This document shows, one piece after another, positions 26,797 through 34,584 of a stretch of DNA of 44,715 nucleotides; the stretch's first letter is position 1; each line of letters starts with the position of its first letter. Origin of the DNA: Verrucomicrobiaceae bacterium (GTDB lineage: Bacteria > Verrucomicrobiota > Verrucomicrobiia > Verrucomicrobiales > DEV007); the NCBI GenBank assembly GCA_024229495.1, contig JAAESJ010000596.1:1-44715 (forward strand), read 5' to 3'. The notes beneath the pieces are model-generated. The model ran no database searches and had not been told where the DNA came from. It worked only from the letters and a program-made list of their open reading frames with translations. The translations under genes and the position numbers were made by a program.

Positions 26797-27705
26797 ATGA
26801 TCATTACTGGTATAGCAGACGAGGCCGGCGATCACGTCGATACACAAATAGCGGCGACCAAAACACTTGGCTGGCAGCACATTGAAGCTCGTTTTGTACA
26901 AGTCGACGCATTTGAGAAGGGCAGCATTCACGAGATACCTGAGGAAGCCTTCGACCTTGCTGCCGCGGCATTTCACGCAGCGGAAATCCAAGTCTGCTCA
27001 ATCGGTTCAACTATTGGCAACTGGGCTCATTCAATAAAGGACCCTTTTGATATTACGGAGGCGGAAATCCAGCGTTGTATCAAGCGCATGCACAAGCTGG
27101 GTGCAAAAATTGTGCGTTATATGAGCTACGCGATCCTCGAGGAGGGTAAAGAGAATGACCTCGCCGATCAGCTATTTGACGAGCGGATAAGGCGGTGCAG
27201 GGAAATTATCACGCAATTTGAAGCGGAAGGCATCACCCCGGTTCATGAAAACTGCATGAACTACGGCGGTATGAGCATCTCACACGCCATCCAGATGCAA
27301 GAGGCTATTCCAGACATGAAGTGGGTGTTTGATACAGGCAACCCGGTATTCAACCCCGACCGTTCGAAGCCGCGACCCTACCCTAGGCAGAGCGCATGGG
27401 AATTCTACAAAGCACTTAAAGCGCACATCGCCCATGTTCACATCAAGGACGGACATTGGAACGATGCATCCTCCGAGTGCACCTTCACCATGCCCGGCGA
27501 AGGGCAAGGCGATGTGGAGCGCATACTCGCGGATCTCTCAAAAAGCGGCTATAAGGGCTTCATCTCCATTGAACCACATGTTGCCACTGTATTCCACGAC
27601 ACAACCGAAACCGATGATAACCCCGAGGAAAAGGCCAGGGAACAATTCGAAAGCTATGTGGAATACGGTCGCAGGTTGGCTCTATTAATGAAGCCTCAAT
27701 CCTGA
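26797..27705 (+). CDS. Sugar phosphate isomerase/epimerase-family TIM-barrel protein
   Basis: 302 residues. Xylose-isomerase-like TIM barrel: ITGIADEAGDHVDTQI at the first strand, VHENCMNYGG and WVFDTGNPVFNPD with metal-binding Glu, His and Asp, AHVHIKDGHW, and a closing FISIEPH. The family isomerises or epimerises ketoses and inosose-type compounds in the cytoplasm using a divalent metal. It follows a Gfo/Idh/MocA oxidoreductase, a frequent partner in sugar and inositol catabolism. The ATG at 26797 has no ribosome site (CTCATG context, as in several genes here). Its stop codon lies in the left arm of a strong inverted repeat shared with the convergent gene. Confidence 0.88.
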   Translation: MIITGIADEAGDHVDTQIAATKTLGWQHIEARFVQVDAFEKGSIHEIPEEAFDLAAAAFHAAEIQVCSIGSTIGNWAHSIKDPFDITEAEIQRCIKRMHKLGAKIVRYMSYAILEEGKENDLADQLFDERIRRCREIITQFEAEGITPVHENCMNYGGMSISHAIQMQEAIPDMKWVFDTGNPVFNPDRSKPRPYPRQSAWEFYKALKAHIAHVHIKDGHWNDASSECTFTMPGEGQGDVERILADLSKSGYKGFISIEPHVATVFHDTTETDDNPEEKAREQFESYVEYGRRLALLMKPQS

Positions 27706-27723
27706 GCCCTCCTTCAGGGCTCA
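27703..27723. terminator. Inverted repeat covering both convergent stop codons
   Basis: TGAGCCCT and AGGGCTCA form a perfect eight-base stem around a five-base loop. The left arm starts with the stop of the isomerase gene and the right end covers the stop of the reverse gene. No T-run follows on either side, so termination may be weak or protein-assisted. Confidence 0.45.
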
Positions 27724-29465
27724 ATAGCATCAATTGCGCTCGATAACTTCTCACGGATTCCAAGCACCCGTTCTGCTTGCAAGCGCTGCCTTAAAAAATC
27801 TACGTCTTCAGGCATTGCACACCCCGCCTCTATGGCCTCTGCACAATAGAACCTTACTCTGTCACTCGTATCGCTTACCCCTTTAAGGACGACGCTCCGC
27901 AATTGATCCCCTTTCAACCATCGCCAAAGAGAAAAACCAACCTCTCTTAAGCGAATACTGGGGTGCTCTATCATGAGGGCTAACAGTTCCCCGGAGCCGG
28001 GGTGATCTTGCCCTATAAAATCAAGCAAGACGCGTAAGTCCTCAACAATGTGGGAAACCGGGCGCGAAACCGGGGACTGCCAGCGAAATCCTGAAATGAC
28101 ATCCTTGGCCTTCTGCATGAAAACATGCCTGCTGCCAACAGGACTCCATCTCCACAGAACCGGAATCACCGGGCGAAAATCCACCTCTTCATCAAGGAAC
28201 CGGGCGCGGAGAAGCTTAAGGGTTTGCTCGTCGCGAAGCTTCAAATCCGCAAGGTTCTCCAAAACCCGGCAAAGCCCGACCCACTGCTTACCTCCAGCCG
28301 TGGCAATCTGATTCCTTACTTGCGCAAAAATAAATACCACATCCTTCTCGCTAAGCATGCCTATATCATAACCAATACCCCCTGGGGCACCGGCCCTGAT
28401 CTCTGTCTTCTCCAACATCCATTCAATAGTTCCTCTTAGAGGCGGATCCTTGCGGGTCTTAATCCAATCATTATTCAAGCCCTTAAATGTGTCATCCTCC
28501 CCCAATCCTACCCTGTAGTAGGAATCCCCATCTCGGTGCGTGGAATGATAAATTAATTCGCCTCCGGAATTGCCGACCGGCTTGCCCAACAGTTCCTCGA
28601 CCTCATTAGCACGCATGCCTCGTTCAAGTAAACCCATCCTCAATTTGGTTGTCATGGTGACGGCGCCGATAAGCTTATTAAGCCTGGACTTCGGGATACG
28701 CAACGCTCCTCCCAGTTCCACTGATGCGGCTAAAGCCGCATAAGTCGCCCTGTTCATGCTGCTATGTTGCCAGGCAAGCAGGGAAACCCGCTTGCCGTGG
28801 CCCAACCACTGCGCACGACAAATATGCCCTGTCCCGTCCAGCGAAAATCTAGCCACCCCTCCCCCTAAAGCCAGCGTCCTATGAAAAATTTCCGCAACCG
28901 GGTGCCGCTCCCTCTCATCAAACAACTCAGCATCTTCAACTGCAATGACAGCCCAGGTAATATTTTCCCCGGCAACGATTCGATACCAACTTCCGGAGAA
29001 ATTTTCCTTCCTGTGGAAAATCGCACCAATCATCGGAATCTCTTCCATGCTTTCCACAACCTCGACCCTGAGGGTGTCGATCTCCGGAAGATAAAAGGAT
29101 AAATTATCCGATTCAAATAATCTCCACGAGGAAGACACCTCGCCAAAGGCAAACCCCGCAAGGACATCAGCTTGTTTCCCAATAGGCCAAAGCGGAGACA
29201 TCTCACTGTCATTACCAATAACAGGCAACAACTCCACCTTATCCCGGAATTGCAATGCAGATTGCGCCATGTCGACACCGGAAACTCGCGCTTCCCTTGT
29301 TACTGGCAGCTCATGCTCAATGGCAGCAACCGGTTCCAGGATCTCCCGTCGGCTCTCATTAGCACTCTGCTGATGATGTCGACTGACCACCTTCTCCTCA
29401 CCACTCTCCCGTACAATGTAGCAGATGAAAAATACCCAAAAAGGCAAAAGCAACAGCCACTTCAT
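27714..29465 (-). CDS. Uncharacterised membrane-anchored protein with BamE-like and HEAT-like segments
   Basis: 583 residues from the ATG at 29465 (MKWLLLLPF...); a TTG three codons upstream is possible. One hydrophobic segment at 3-18 acts as signal or anchor, followed by a polar linker. The middle part contains LLERGMRANEVEELLGKP and, about 20 residues on, DSYYRVGLGEDD, which resembles the 'GMxxxEVxxLLGxP' helix and following strands of BamE/SmpA-like folds. The C-terminal 130 residues are helical and HEAT-like (SIRLREVGFSLWRW, VRFYCAEAIEAG). No catalytic motif was seen. The next gene upstream, also membrane-anchored and helical, is on the same strand 92 bases away. I do not recognise a named family; a periplasmic assembly role is only a guess. 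Confidence 0.6.
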   Translation of the reverse strand: MKWLLLLPFWVFFICYIVRESGEEKVVSRHHQQSANESRREILEPVAAIEHELPVTREARVSGVDMAQSALQFRDKVELLPVIGNDSEMSPLWPIGKQADVLAGFAFGEVSSSWRLFESDNLSFYLPEIDTLRVEVVESMEEIPMIGAIFHRKENFSGSWYRIVAGENITWAVIAVEDAELFDERERHPVAEIFHRTLALGGGVARFSLDGTGHICRAQWLGHGKRVSLLAWQHSSMNRATYAALAASVELGGALRIPKSRLNKLIGAVTMTTKLRMGLLERGMRANEVEELLGKPVGNSGGELIYHSTHRDGDSYYRVGLGEDDTFKGLNNDWIKTRKDPPLRGTIEWMLEKTEIRAGAPGGIGYDIGMLSEKDVVFIFAQVRNQIATAGGKQWVGLCRVLENLADLKLRDEQTLKLLRARFLDEEVDFRPVIPVLWRWSPVGSRHVFMQKAKDVISGFRWQSPVSRPVSHIVEDLRVLLDFIGQDHPGSGELLALMIEHPSIRLREVGFSLWRWLKGDQLRSVVLKGVSDTSDRVRFYCAEAIEAGCAMPEDVDFLRQRLQAERVLGIREKLSSAIDAIEP

Positions 29466-29557
29466 TGATCGCAATGGGCTAACCCCAAGATGAAATACCC
29501 ATCAACTCTCTACCGGTCACCCGGGAGCATGCCCCCTGTTGTAATTCCACAACCCAT

Positions 29558-30652
29558 TCAGTTCCCAAGTGCAAGCTTTACCACTTTTGAATTTTCCCTC
29601 CACCATTCAACCAATCCCGAAGCATCAAGCAATTCTTCGCCCCGATACCCCGTCATCTCGCCAAAAGTCAGGCTGGCTTCACGGACAACATCAAGGTTGG
29701 CATCGGTAGAAACCGCATCAACCAGAGCATTAACGGCGTTTATATGCCGGTGATCAGCCAGTAAATACGCAGCCCTGGCGCGATGCCCTGCCTCCACTCC
29801 CTGGTCCTGTAAAACATTGATTAATTGATCCGTTCCAAGTGCCATCTCATCCTTGCCGCGAAGACTTGGGAACAATTCACCAACCGGCAGAGCATGACCT
29901 GAAGACCTTAACCCGTTTAGGTATGCGAAACGCACCCTGTAAACCTCTGACATTGCTCCATTCCTTAGTTTCTCATCCTCCTCTTCATCGGCAACCTTCA
30001 GCAACTGGTCGAATGCAAGGCGATCGGCTTTCTGAATAGCTGAGTCAGCCATCTGCACAAACCGATTCCTGACACCAAGGTAATCAAGCTCCGCTCGGGC
30101 ATCCTCGGGATTTAGCTCTAAAGATCTCTTCATTTGCACCACCTCGGTCAACAAAGAATCAATGCGCTGCTCTCCAACCTCGAGTCGCTTCTGCAATACC
30201 CTCGTCTCATCCTGAAACTTAATCAGGGAAGAAGAAACCGCCTCGAGGGTTAGCGACTTTTCCTTGAGGACCGGCAACATGATCAATCCTAGAGCAACCA
30301 TTACCGCAACTTGAACCATTCCTAAAATGATCAAAGGAGGCCAAAAGCTACGTCTGCCACGCCTGTTGCGCTTACGCGTCACCATCGGTATTTCAGTCTC
30401 TTCCTCCAAATAAGGCCGAATTTCCTCAGAATGAGCAGAATCACTGCCCGATAGTGATGCCTTTGACTTACTCATTGCCCCTGAAGAGGGAAGATCAGCC
30501 AAAGCCGCCATGACATCAGGGTCGTCAAATGCTCCACTGCCCGGAAAATCCGCCTTTTTCTGGCCCCTGGATATCGATTGCCCAAGGCTCTCAAGCGCCT
30601 CGCTGAGGGAATCATCCGCGCTCTGCTCTGCAGATCTTAAGGGTGGGCACAT
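29558..30652 (-). CDS. Uncharacterised single-pass membrane protein with coiled coil and HEAT-like end
   Basis: 364 residues. Residues 1-98 are polar, Ser- and acid-rich and probably disordered, ending in a very basic patch (RKRNRRGRRS). One membrane segment follows at about 105-127 (LIILGMVQVAVMVALGLIMLPV). Residues 130-180 have heptad-like spacing and suggest a coiled coil (ETRVLQKRLEVGEQRIDSLL). The rest is helical and HEAT-like (HRARAAYLLADHRHINAVNALV, VREASLTFGEMTG). The basic patch before the membrane segment predicts the N-terminus in the cytoplasm and the coiled coil and HEAT part outside the inner membrane. It lies upstream of the BamE-like/HEAT gene on the same strand. Family unknown. 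Confidence 0.6.
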   Translation of the reverse strand: MCPPLRSAEQSADDSLSEALESLGQSISRGQKKADFPGSGAFDDPDVMAALADLPSSGAMSKSKASLSGSDSAHSEEIRPYLEEETEIPMVTRKRNRRGRRSFWPPLIILGMVQVAVMVALGLIMLPVLKEKSLTLEAVSSSLIKFQDETRVLQKRLEVGEQRIDSLLTEVVQMKRSLELNPEDARAELDYLGVRNRFVQMADSAIQKADRLAFDQLLKVADEEEDEKLRNGAMSEVYRVRFAYLNGLRSSGHALPVGELFPSLRGKDEMALGTDQLINVLQDQGVEAGHRARAAYLLADHRHINAVNALVDAVSTDANLDVVREASLTFGEMTGYRGEELLDASGLVEWWRENSKVVKLALGN

Positions 30653-30726
30653 TGAAAGTAAGCGTTAGGGGACTGACGGCGCTTTACCAAGCGCAAGCCG
30701 GAAAGGTAGAATAAACTGCCCGTGCA

Positions 30727-30755
30727 TTCAATGCATTACGTTCACCTGCTACAAT
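30727..30755 (+). promoter_or_regulatory. Possible sigma-70-type promoter for yceD-rpmF
   Basis: A TACAAT -10 element (five of six matches) lies at 30750-30755, with TTCAAT as a weak -35 seventeen bases upstream, about 90 bases before yceD. The -35 match is poor. Confidence 0.3.
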
Positions 30756-30846
30756 TAAAATCAAATCTTTGGGGAAAAACTGTTCCACGCTCGACTGATC
30801 GGCTTTCTGCGCTTTGTTACCCGTTCATCAAGTAAACGCCACCAAA

Positions 30847-31332
30847 ATGATGACCGTCGACATTCGCAACATTCCCGAGGACGAGCACCTAACTATCGAG
30901 GGTGAGTTAACCGATGACATTTGCCAACTCCCGGAAAATGATGCAGCGAGCGTCTCCGGTCCCCTTACCTACAGGGCTGAAGCCTCAATAATATCAGAAA
31001 ACCTGCTATTGAGGGGCAATTTCAACCAGCCATTTGAGCTCACCTGCTGCCGCTGCAATCAAGCTTTCAGGCATACAGTAAGGCTCTCAGGGCACTCACT
31101 ACTGGCTCCATTGGGCAACTTGACACTGATCGACTTGACGGATGCCCTCCGGGAAGATATTATTCTCGCCCTCCCGAATTTCCCGCACTGCAACAATGGG
31201 GACAACCCTATGGATTGCCCCGCCCGCGGAAGGTTCCATACTGAAGAAGACTTTTTGCCCACAGATCCGAAAGAAAACAAGGCCTCAGGTTCAAGCAGCT
31301 GGGAAACACTCGACAAACTCAAACTCGATTAA
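30847..31332 (+). CDS. yceD: YceD/DUF177-family protein (23S rRNA accumulation)
   Basis: 161 residues from the first of two adjacent ATG codons at 30847; the frame extends eleven codons upstream without support. YceD is required for normal 23S rRNA accumulation in bacteria and plastids. The typical pattern is visible: an N-terminal sheet (MTVDIRNIPEDEHLTIEGEL), a CCRCNQAF cysteine motif with the following hydrophobic strand, the acidic DLTDALREDIILALP helix and a closing Cys cluster (HCNNGDNPMDCP). It stands 18 bases before rpmF, the classic neighbour of this family, which supports the assignment. Confidence 0.88.
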   Translation: MMTVDIRNIPEDEHLTIEGELTDDICQLPENDAASVSGPLTYRAEASIISENLLLRGNFNQPFELTCCRCNQAFRHTVRLSGHSLLAPLGNLTLIDLTDALREDIILALPNFPHCNNGDNPMDCPARGRFHTEEDFLPTDPKENKASGSSSWETLDKLKLD

Positions 31333-31350
31333 TTTTACCTTAATACAATC

Positions 31351-31533
31351 ATGGCAGTCCCAAAAAGTCGCACTTCCCTTATGAAGTCACGTATGCGCCG
31401 CGGCGCAAACCGTTGGAGGGCACCCAAGCTCAATAAATGCACTGAATGTGGCAGCACCACTCCATCACACATTGCATGCCCCTCCTGCGGATATTACCGA
31501 AACCGACAGGTGCTTAACATAGACTCTTTCTAG
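31351..31533 (+). CDS. rpmF: Large ribosomal subunit protein bL32
   Basis: 60 residues. It opens with MAVPKSRTSLMKSRMRRGAN, typical of bL32, and keeps the four-cysteine zinc ribbon (CTEC and CPSC), so it is the zinc-binding form. It ends in YYRNRQVLNI. The yceD-rpmF-plsX-fabH order is one of the most conserved gene strings in bacteria. There is no Shine-Dalgarno sequence, notable for a ribosomal protein gene that must be strongly translated. Confidence 0.97.
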   Translation: MAVPKSRTSLMKSRMRRGANRWRAPKLNKCTECGSTTPSHIACPSCGYYRNRQVLNIDSF

Positions 31534-31556
31534 TCCCCCCGAACGTTCACGTTCAA

Positions 31557-31582
31557 GCGCGTCTGATACCATCAGCAAGCGC
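31557..31582 (+). terminator. Hairpin after rpmF, possible terminator or attenuator
   Basis: An inner stem CTGAT/ATCAG with a three-base loop is enclosed by GCGC/GCGC across a small internal loop, starting 24 bases after the rpmF stop. No T-run follows. It lies at the left of the 193-base gap before plsX. A TTGACG hexamer at 31642-31647 could be the -35 of a separate plsX promoter, but no good -10 matches it. Confidence 0.35.
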
Positions 31583-31726
31583 AGCCATGATAAATGGCAC
31601 CCTTGCTCTTCGCGCAATGTCCTAAAGATTTAATTTGGTCTTTGACGCATCTGGATCATCGCGCTAATGCTTGCGATAGCGAGGCAGGAGTTTATCCACT
31701 TCCATTCCCGCTAAAGCAAGCACACG

Positions 31727-32746
31727 ATGAAAATCGCACTGGATGTTATGGGAGGCGACCACGCCCCGACTGCCAACATCAATGGCGCCAAGCTCGCTAT
31801 TCAATCGCTTCCTGAAATTCAACGCCTATTTCTGGTTGGCGATGAGGACACACTCAAAAGCAGTAGCGATGACCAGCTGCTTCACTCAGAAAAAATCGAG
31901 ATTGTTCATGCAAGTGAAGTGGTCGGCATGAACGAATCACCGGCCAAAGCCATCCGCCGAAAGAAAAACTCCTCCATAAGCATTGCCACTGACCTTGTCA
32001 AAGACGGCACCTGCGAGGCTTTGGTAAGCGCAGGCAACACAGGAGCTGCAGTCGCTGCCGCCACAATAAAACTTCGCAACCTCCCCGGGGTTGAACGCGC
32101 AGGAATTGTCTCGGCGATTCCAAACGAATATGGTCAATGCAATATCGTAGATGCAGGCGCGAACCCTGAGGCAAAAGCCACCCACCTCCTGCAATATGCC
32201 ATAATGGGCTCAGTATATTCCCAGCACGTGCTGGGGAAGAAGTCGCCACGAGTCGGCCTCATGTCAGTTGGCACCGAGGAAGAGAAAGGCACCGAGTTCA
32301 CACGCGAAGTCTTCACCATGTTGAAGGAGAGCGACATCAACTTTATCGGGAACGTCGAGGGCCACGATTTATTCGAAAGTGAAATCGACGTGGTGGTCTG
32401 TGACGGCTTCACTGGTAATGTGATGCTGAAAAGCTGTGAGGCAACCGCCAGCGCAATGAGCAAATGGATTAAACAGGAAATATTGAAATCCCCACTTCGA
32501 CAGCTAGGCGCAATGCTCGTTAAACCAGCCCTCAAGGCAGTGAACGCCCGCGCCAGTTATGAGGAGTATGGTGGAAGTCCGCTCCTAGGAATCAACGGAA
32601 CATGTATCATTGCCCACGGAGGAAGCTCTTCCCTGGCCATCAAGAATGCCCTCAGGGTCGCGGTTGAGACAGTTTCCCACCGCGTCAATCCTCATATTGA
32701 AAAGGAAATCGCAAAGCTTTGCATTCCACAATCAACTCATGCCTGA
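31727..32746 (+). CDS. plsX: Phosphate acyltransferase PlsX
   Basis: 339 residues. PlsX converts acyl-ACP to acyl-phosphate, the first step of membrane phospholipid synthesis in most bacteria; it is a peripheral inner-membrane enzyme. Family marks are KIALDVMGGDHAP at the N-terminus, ALVSAGNTGA, NIVDAGANPEAK, the VGLMSVGTEEEKG block and the closing GGSPLLGINGTCIIAHG. It follows rpmF after 193 bases and overlaps fabH by eight bases. Confidence 0.96.
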   Translation: MKIALDVMGGDHAPTANINGAKLAIQSLPEIQRLFLVGDEDTLKSSSDDQLLHSEKIEIVHASEVVGMNESPAKAIRRKKNSSISIATDLVKDGTCEALVSAGNTGAAVAAATIKLRNLPGVERAGIVSAIPNEYGQCNIVDAGANPEAKATHLLQYAIMGSVYSQHVLGKKSPRVGLMSVGTEEEKGTEFTREVFTMLKESDINFIGNVEGHDLFESEIDVVVCDGFTGNVMLKSCEATASAMSKWIKQEILKSPLRQLGAMLVKPALKAVNARASYEEYGGSPLLGINGTCIIAHGGSSSLAIKNALRVAVETVSHRVNPHIEKEIAKLCIPQSTHA

Positions 32747-33752
32747 CCCCACGGAACAAAACAACTGCTCTGTCACTATCTGCGGAACCGGCAGCTATGT
32801 GCCTGAAAAGGTCCTTTCCAATGCCGATCTAGAGAAGATGGTAGACACCTCCGACGAGTGGATTACCAGCCGCACTGGTATCCGTGAACGCCGCATAGCC
32901 GCAGACGGGCAGTCGACCAGCGATCTTGCAACCGAAGCTGCCAAGCAAGCAATGGCAGATGCCGGGATTACTGCAGAGCAAATCGACTTAATCATCGTGG
33001 CAACCATCTCTCCAGATGCATTTTTCCCAGCCACCGCCTGCTATGTACAGAAAAACATCGGCGCAATCAATGCCATGTGTTTTGACATTTCTGCAGCGTG
33101 CTCAGGATTCCTCTACGGGATTCAGATCAGTCAACATTTCATCAACACCGGCCATCGCAAAACCGCATTGGTAATAGGAGCCGAAAAACTCAGCAGCATG
33201 GTCGACTGGGAAGATCGCAACACCTGTGTGCTTTTCGGAGACGGGGCGGGCGCCGTGGTGCTCACCCATGACACAGATGGCAATGCCGGGAGAAAAGTTC
33301 TTTCATCATCGCTTGGCAGCGACGGCAGGCAAACTGACATACTGCACGTTCCTGGCGGCGGATCTGCCTGCCCGATCACCCCTGAGAATGCGGACCAAAA
33401 CCTCAACACCATTCGCATGCAGGGACGTGAGGTATACAAGTCCGCAGTCAACGCAATGCGCAAGGCAACTGAAGACGCCCTGGCAGGCGTTGAGCTGGGC
33501 GCTGAAGACGTGGACATGATTATCCCCCATCAGGCTAACCTGAGGATTATTGAGGCAATCACCGACCGGATGGGAATACCGAAGGAAAAAACATTTATAA
33601 ACCTCGATAAGTACGGCAATACCTCTGCCGCCGCAGTCGCCATTGCCCTTGATGAGGCAAATAAAACAGGAGCCATCAAACCGGGAGACATCGTGGTTCT
33701 TGTTGCCTTCGGCGCCGGGCTGACGTGGGCTAGCAGCGTACTCAGGTGGTAA
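32739..33752 (+). CDS. fabH: Beta-ketoacyl-ACP synthase III
   Basis: 337 residues. FabH condenses acetyl-CoA with malonyl-ACP to begin fatty-acid synthesis. The triad is complete: Cys121 in ISAACSGFLYG, His264 in IPHQANLRI and Asn294 in KYGNTSAAA. The frame is open 43 codons further upstream inside plsX, but homologues align from about SVTICGTGSYVPE, so the ATG at 32739 is used. This gives an eight-base overlap with plsX and points to coupled translation. Confidence 0.96.
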   Translation: MPDPTEQNNCSVTICGTGSYVPEKVLSNADLEKMVDTSDEWITSRTGIRERRIAADGQSTSDLATEAAKQAMADAGITAEQIDLIIVATISPDAFFPATACYVQKNIGAINAMCFDISAACSGFLYGIQISQHFINTGHRKTALVIGAEKLSSMVDWEDRNTCVLFGDGAGAVVLTHDTDGNAGRKVLSSSLGSDGRQTDILHVPGGGSACPITPENADQNLNTIRMQGREVYKSAVNAMRKATEDALAGVELGAEDVDMIIPHQANLRIIEAITDRMGIPKEKTFINLDKYGNTSAAAVAIALDEANKTGAIKPGDIVVLVAFGAGLTWASSVLRW

Positions 33753-33777
33753 CTGGTGGTTCGCTGGTATCATTCCT

Positions 33778-34584
33778 ATGATAACGGACACGCACTGCCA
33801 CTTGGCATCTCGGCAGTTCAATCAGGATCTTGACGACGTCATTGAGCGGGCTCTCTCTGCAGGAATCGCCCGCATGGTTACTATCGGAACAGACCTTGAA
33901 GACAGCAATCGCTGTGTCCACATCGCCAGTAAATATGATCCAGTTTACGCCGCGGTCGGAATTCACCCCTGTTCTGTAACAGAAATCAGTAACGATGATG
34001 ACTGGTTAACAAAAATTCGCGAATTGGCCACAAGCAAAAAAGTCGCGGCGTTAGGTGAAATTGGGCTGGATTATTTTCACCCGCCCCCGGAGGGATGGAA
34101 TCAGGAGCATTATCGACAAAAACAAATCGATTTTTTCGAGGCGCAACTGGAACTTGCTGCTGAACTTGGCCTGAATGCGGTGATTCATCAGCGGGACAAA
34201 GGCGACCAGTGCTGGACGGACATCCTGCGTATCATGGAACCCTTCCACGGCAGGCTGCGCGCCGTCTTTCATTGCTTCACGCATTCTTGGGAAGAAGCCG
34301 AACGGCTGGTAAGTAATGGGCATCTCATCTCCTTTACAGGCATCTCAACTTTCCCAAGTGCAAAGCAGATTCAGCAATGCGCACTGCAGGCTGCTGATGA
34401 TTGCTTTATGATGGAAACCGATTCTCCCTACCTAGCTCCGGTGCCACAGAGAGGTAAGCGATGTGAACCATCCCACACCCTGCATACGGCACAACACATC
34501 GCCGAGTTACGCGGTGTCACGATTGAGGAGCTGGCAAAGGCCACCGAAAGCAACGTAGACTCATTCTTTCGCTTTGGAGGATGA
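33778..34584 (+). CDS. tatD: TatD-family metal-dependent hydrolase/DNase
   Basis: 268 residues, normal length. TIM-barrel hydrolase with the family's metal ligands: DTHCHL (HxH) at the start, GEIGLDY (Glu), VIHQRDK (His), VFHCFTHSWEEA (His) and METDSPYLAP (Asp). Related proteins are 3'-5' exonucleases in DNA repair or act on modified nucleic acids. The gene lies 25 bases after fabH and is likely on the same transcript. Its last 24 bases overlap the end of the convergent symporter gene. Which TatD paralogue this is (TatD, YcfH, YjjV) cannot be decided. Confidence 0.92.
   Translation: MITDTHCHLASRQFNQDLDDVIERALSAGIARMVTIGTDLEDSNRCVHIASKYDPVYAAVGIHPCSVTEISNDDDWLTKIRELATSKKVAALGEIGLDYFHPPPEGWNQEHYRQKQIDFFEAQLELAAELGLNAVIHQRDKGDQCWTDILRIMEPFHGRLRAVFHCFTHSWEEAERLVSNGHLISFTGISTFPSAKQIQQCALQAADDCFMMETDSPYLAPVPQRGKRCEPSHTLHTAQHIAELRGVTIEELAKATESNVDSFFRFGG

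Noticed and set aside
33306-33821. A 171-codon reverse frame across the end of fabH
   Set aside because: Antisense to the conserved C-terminal half of fabH with no independent support.
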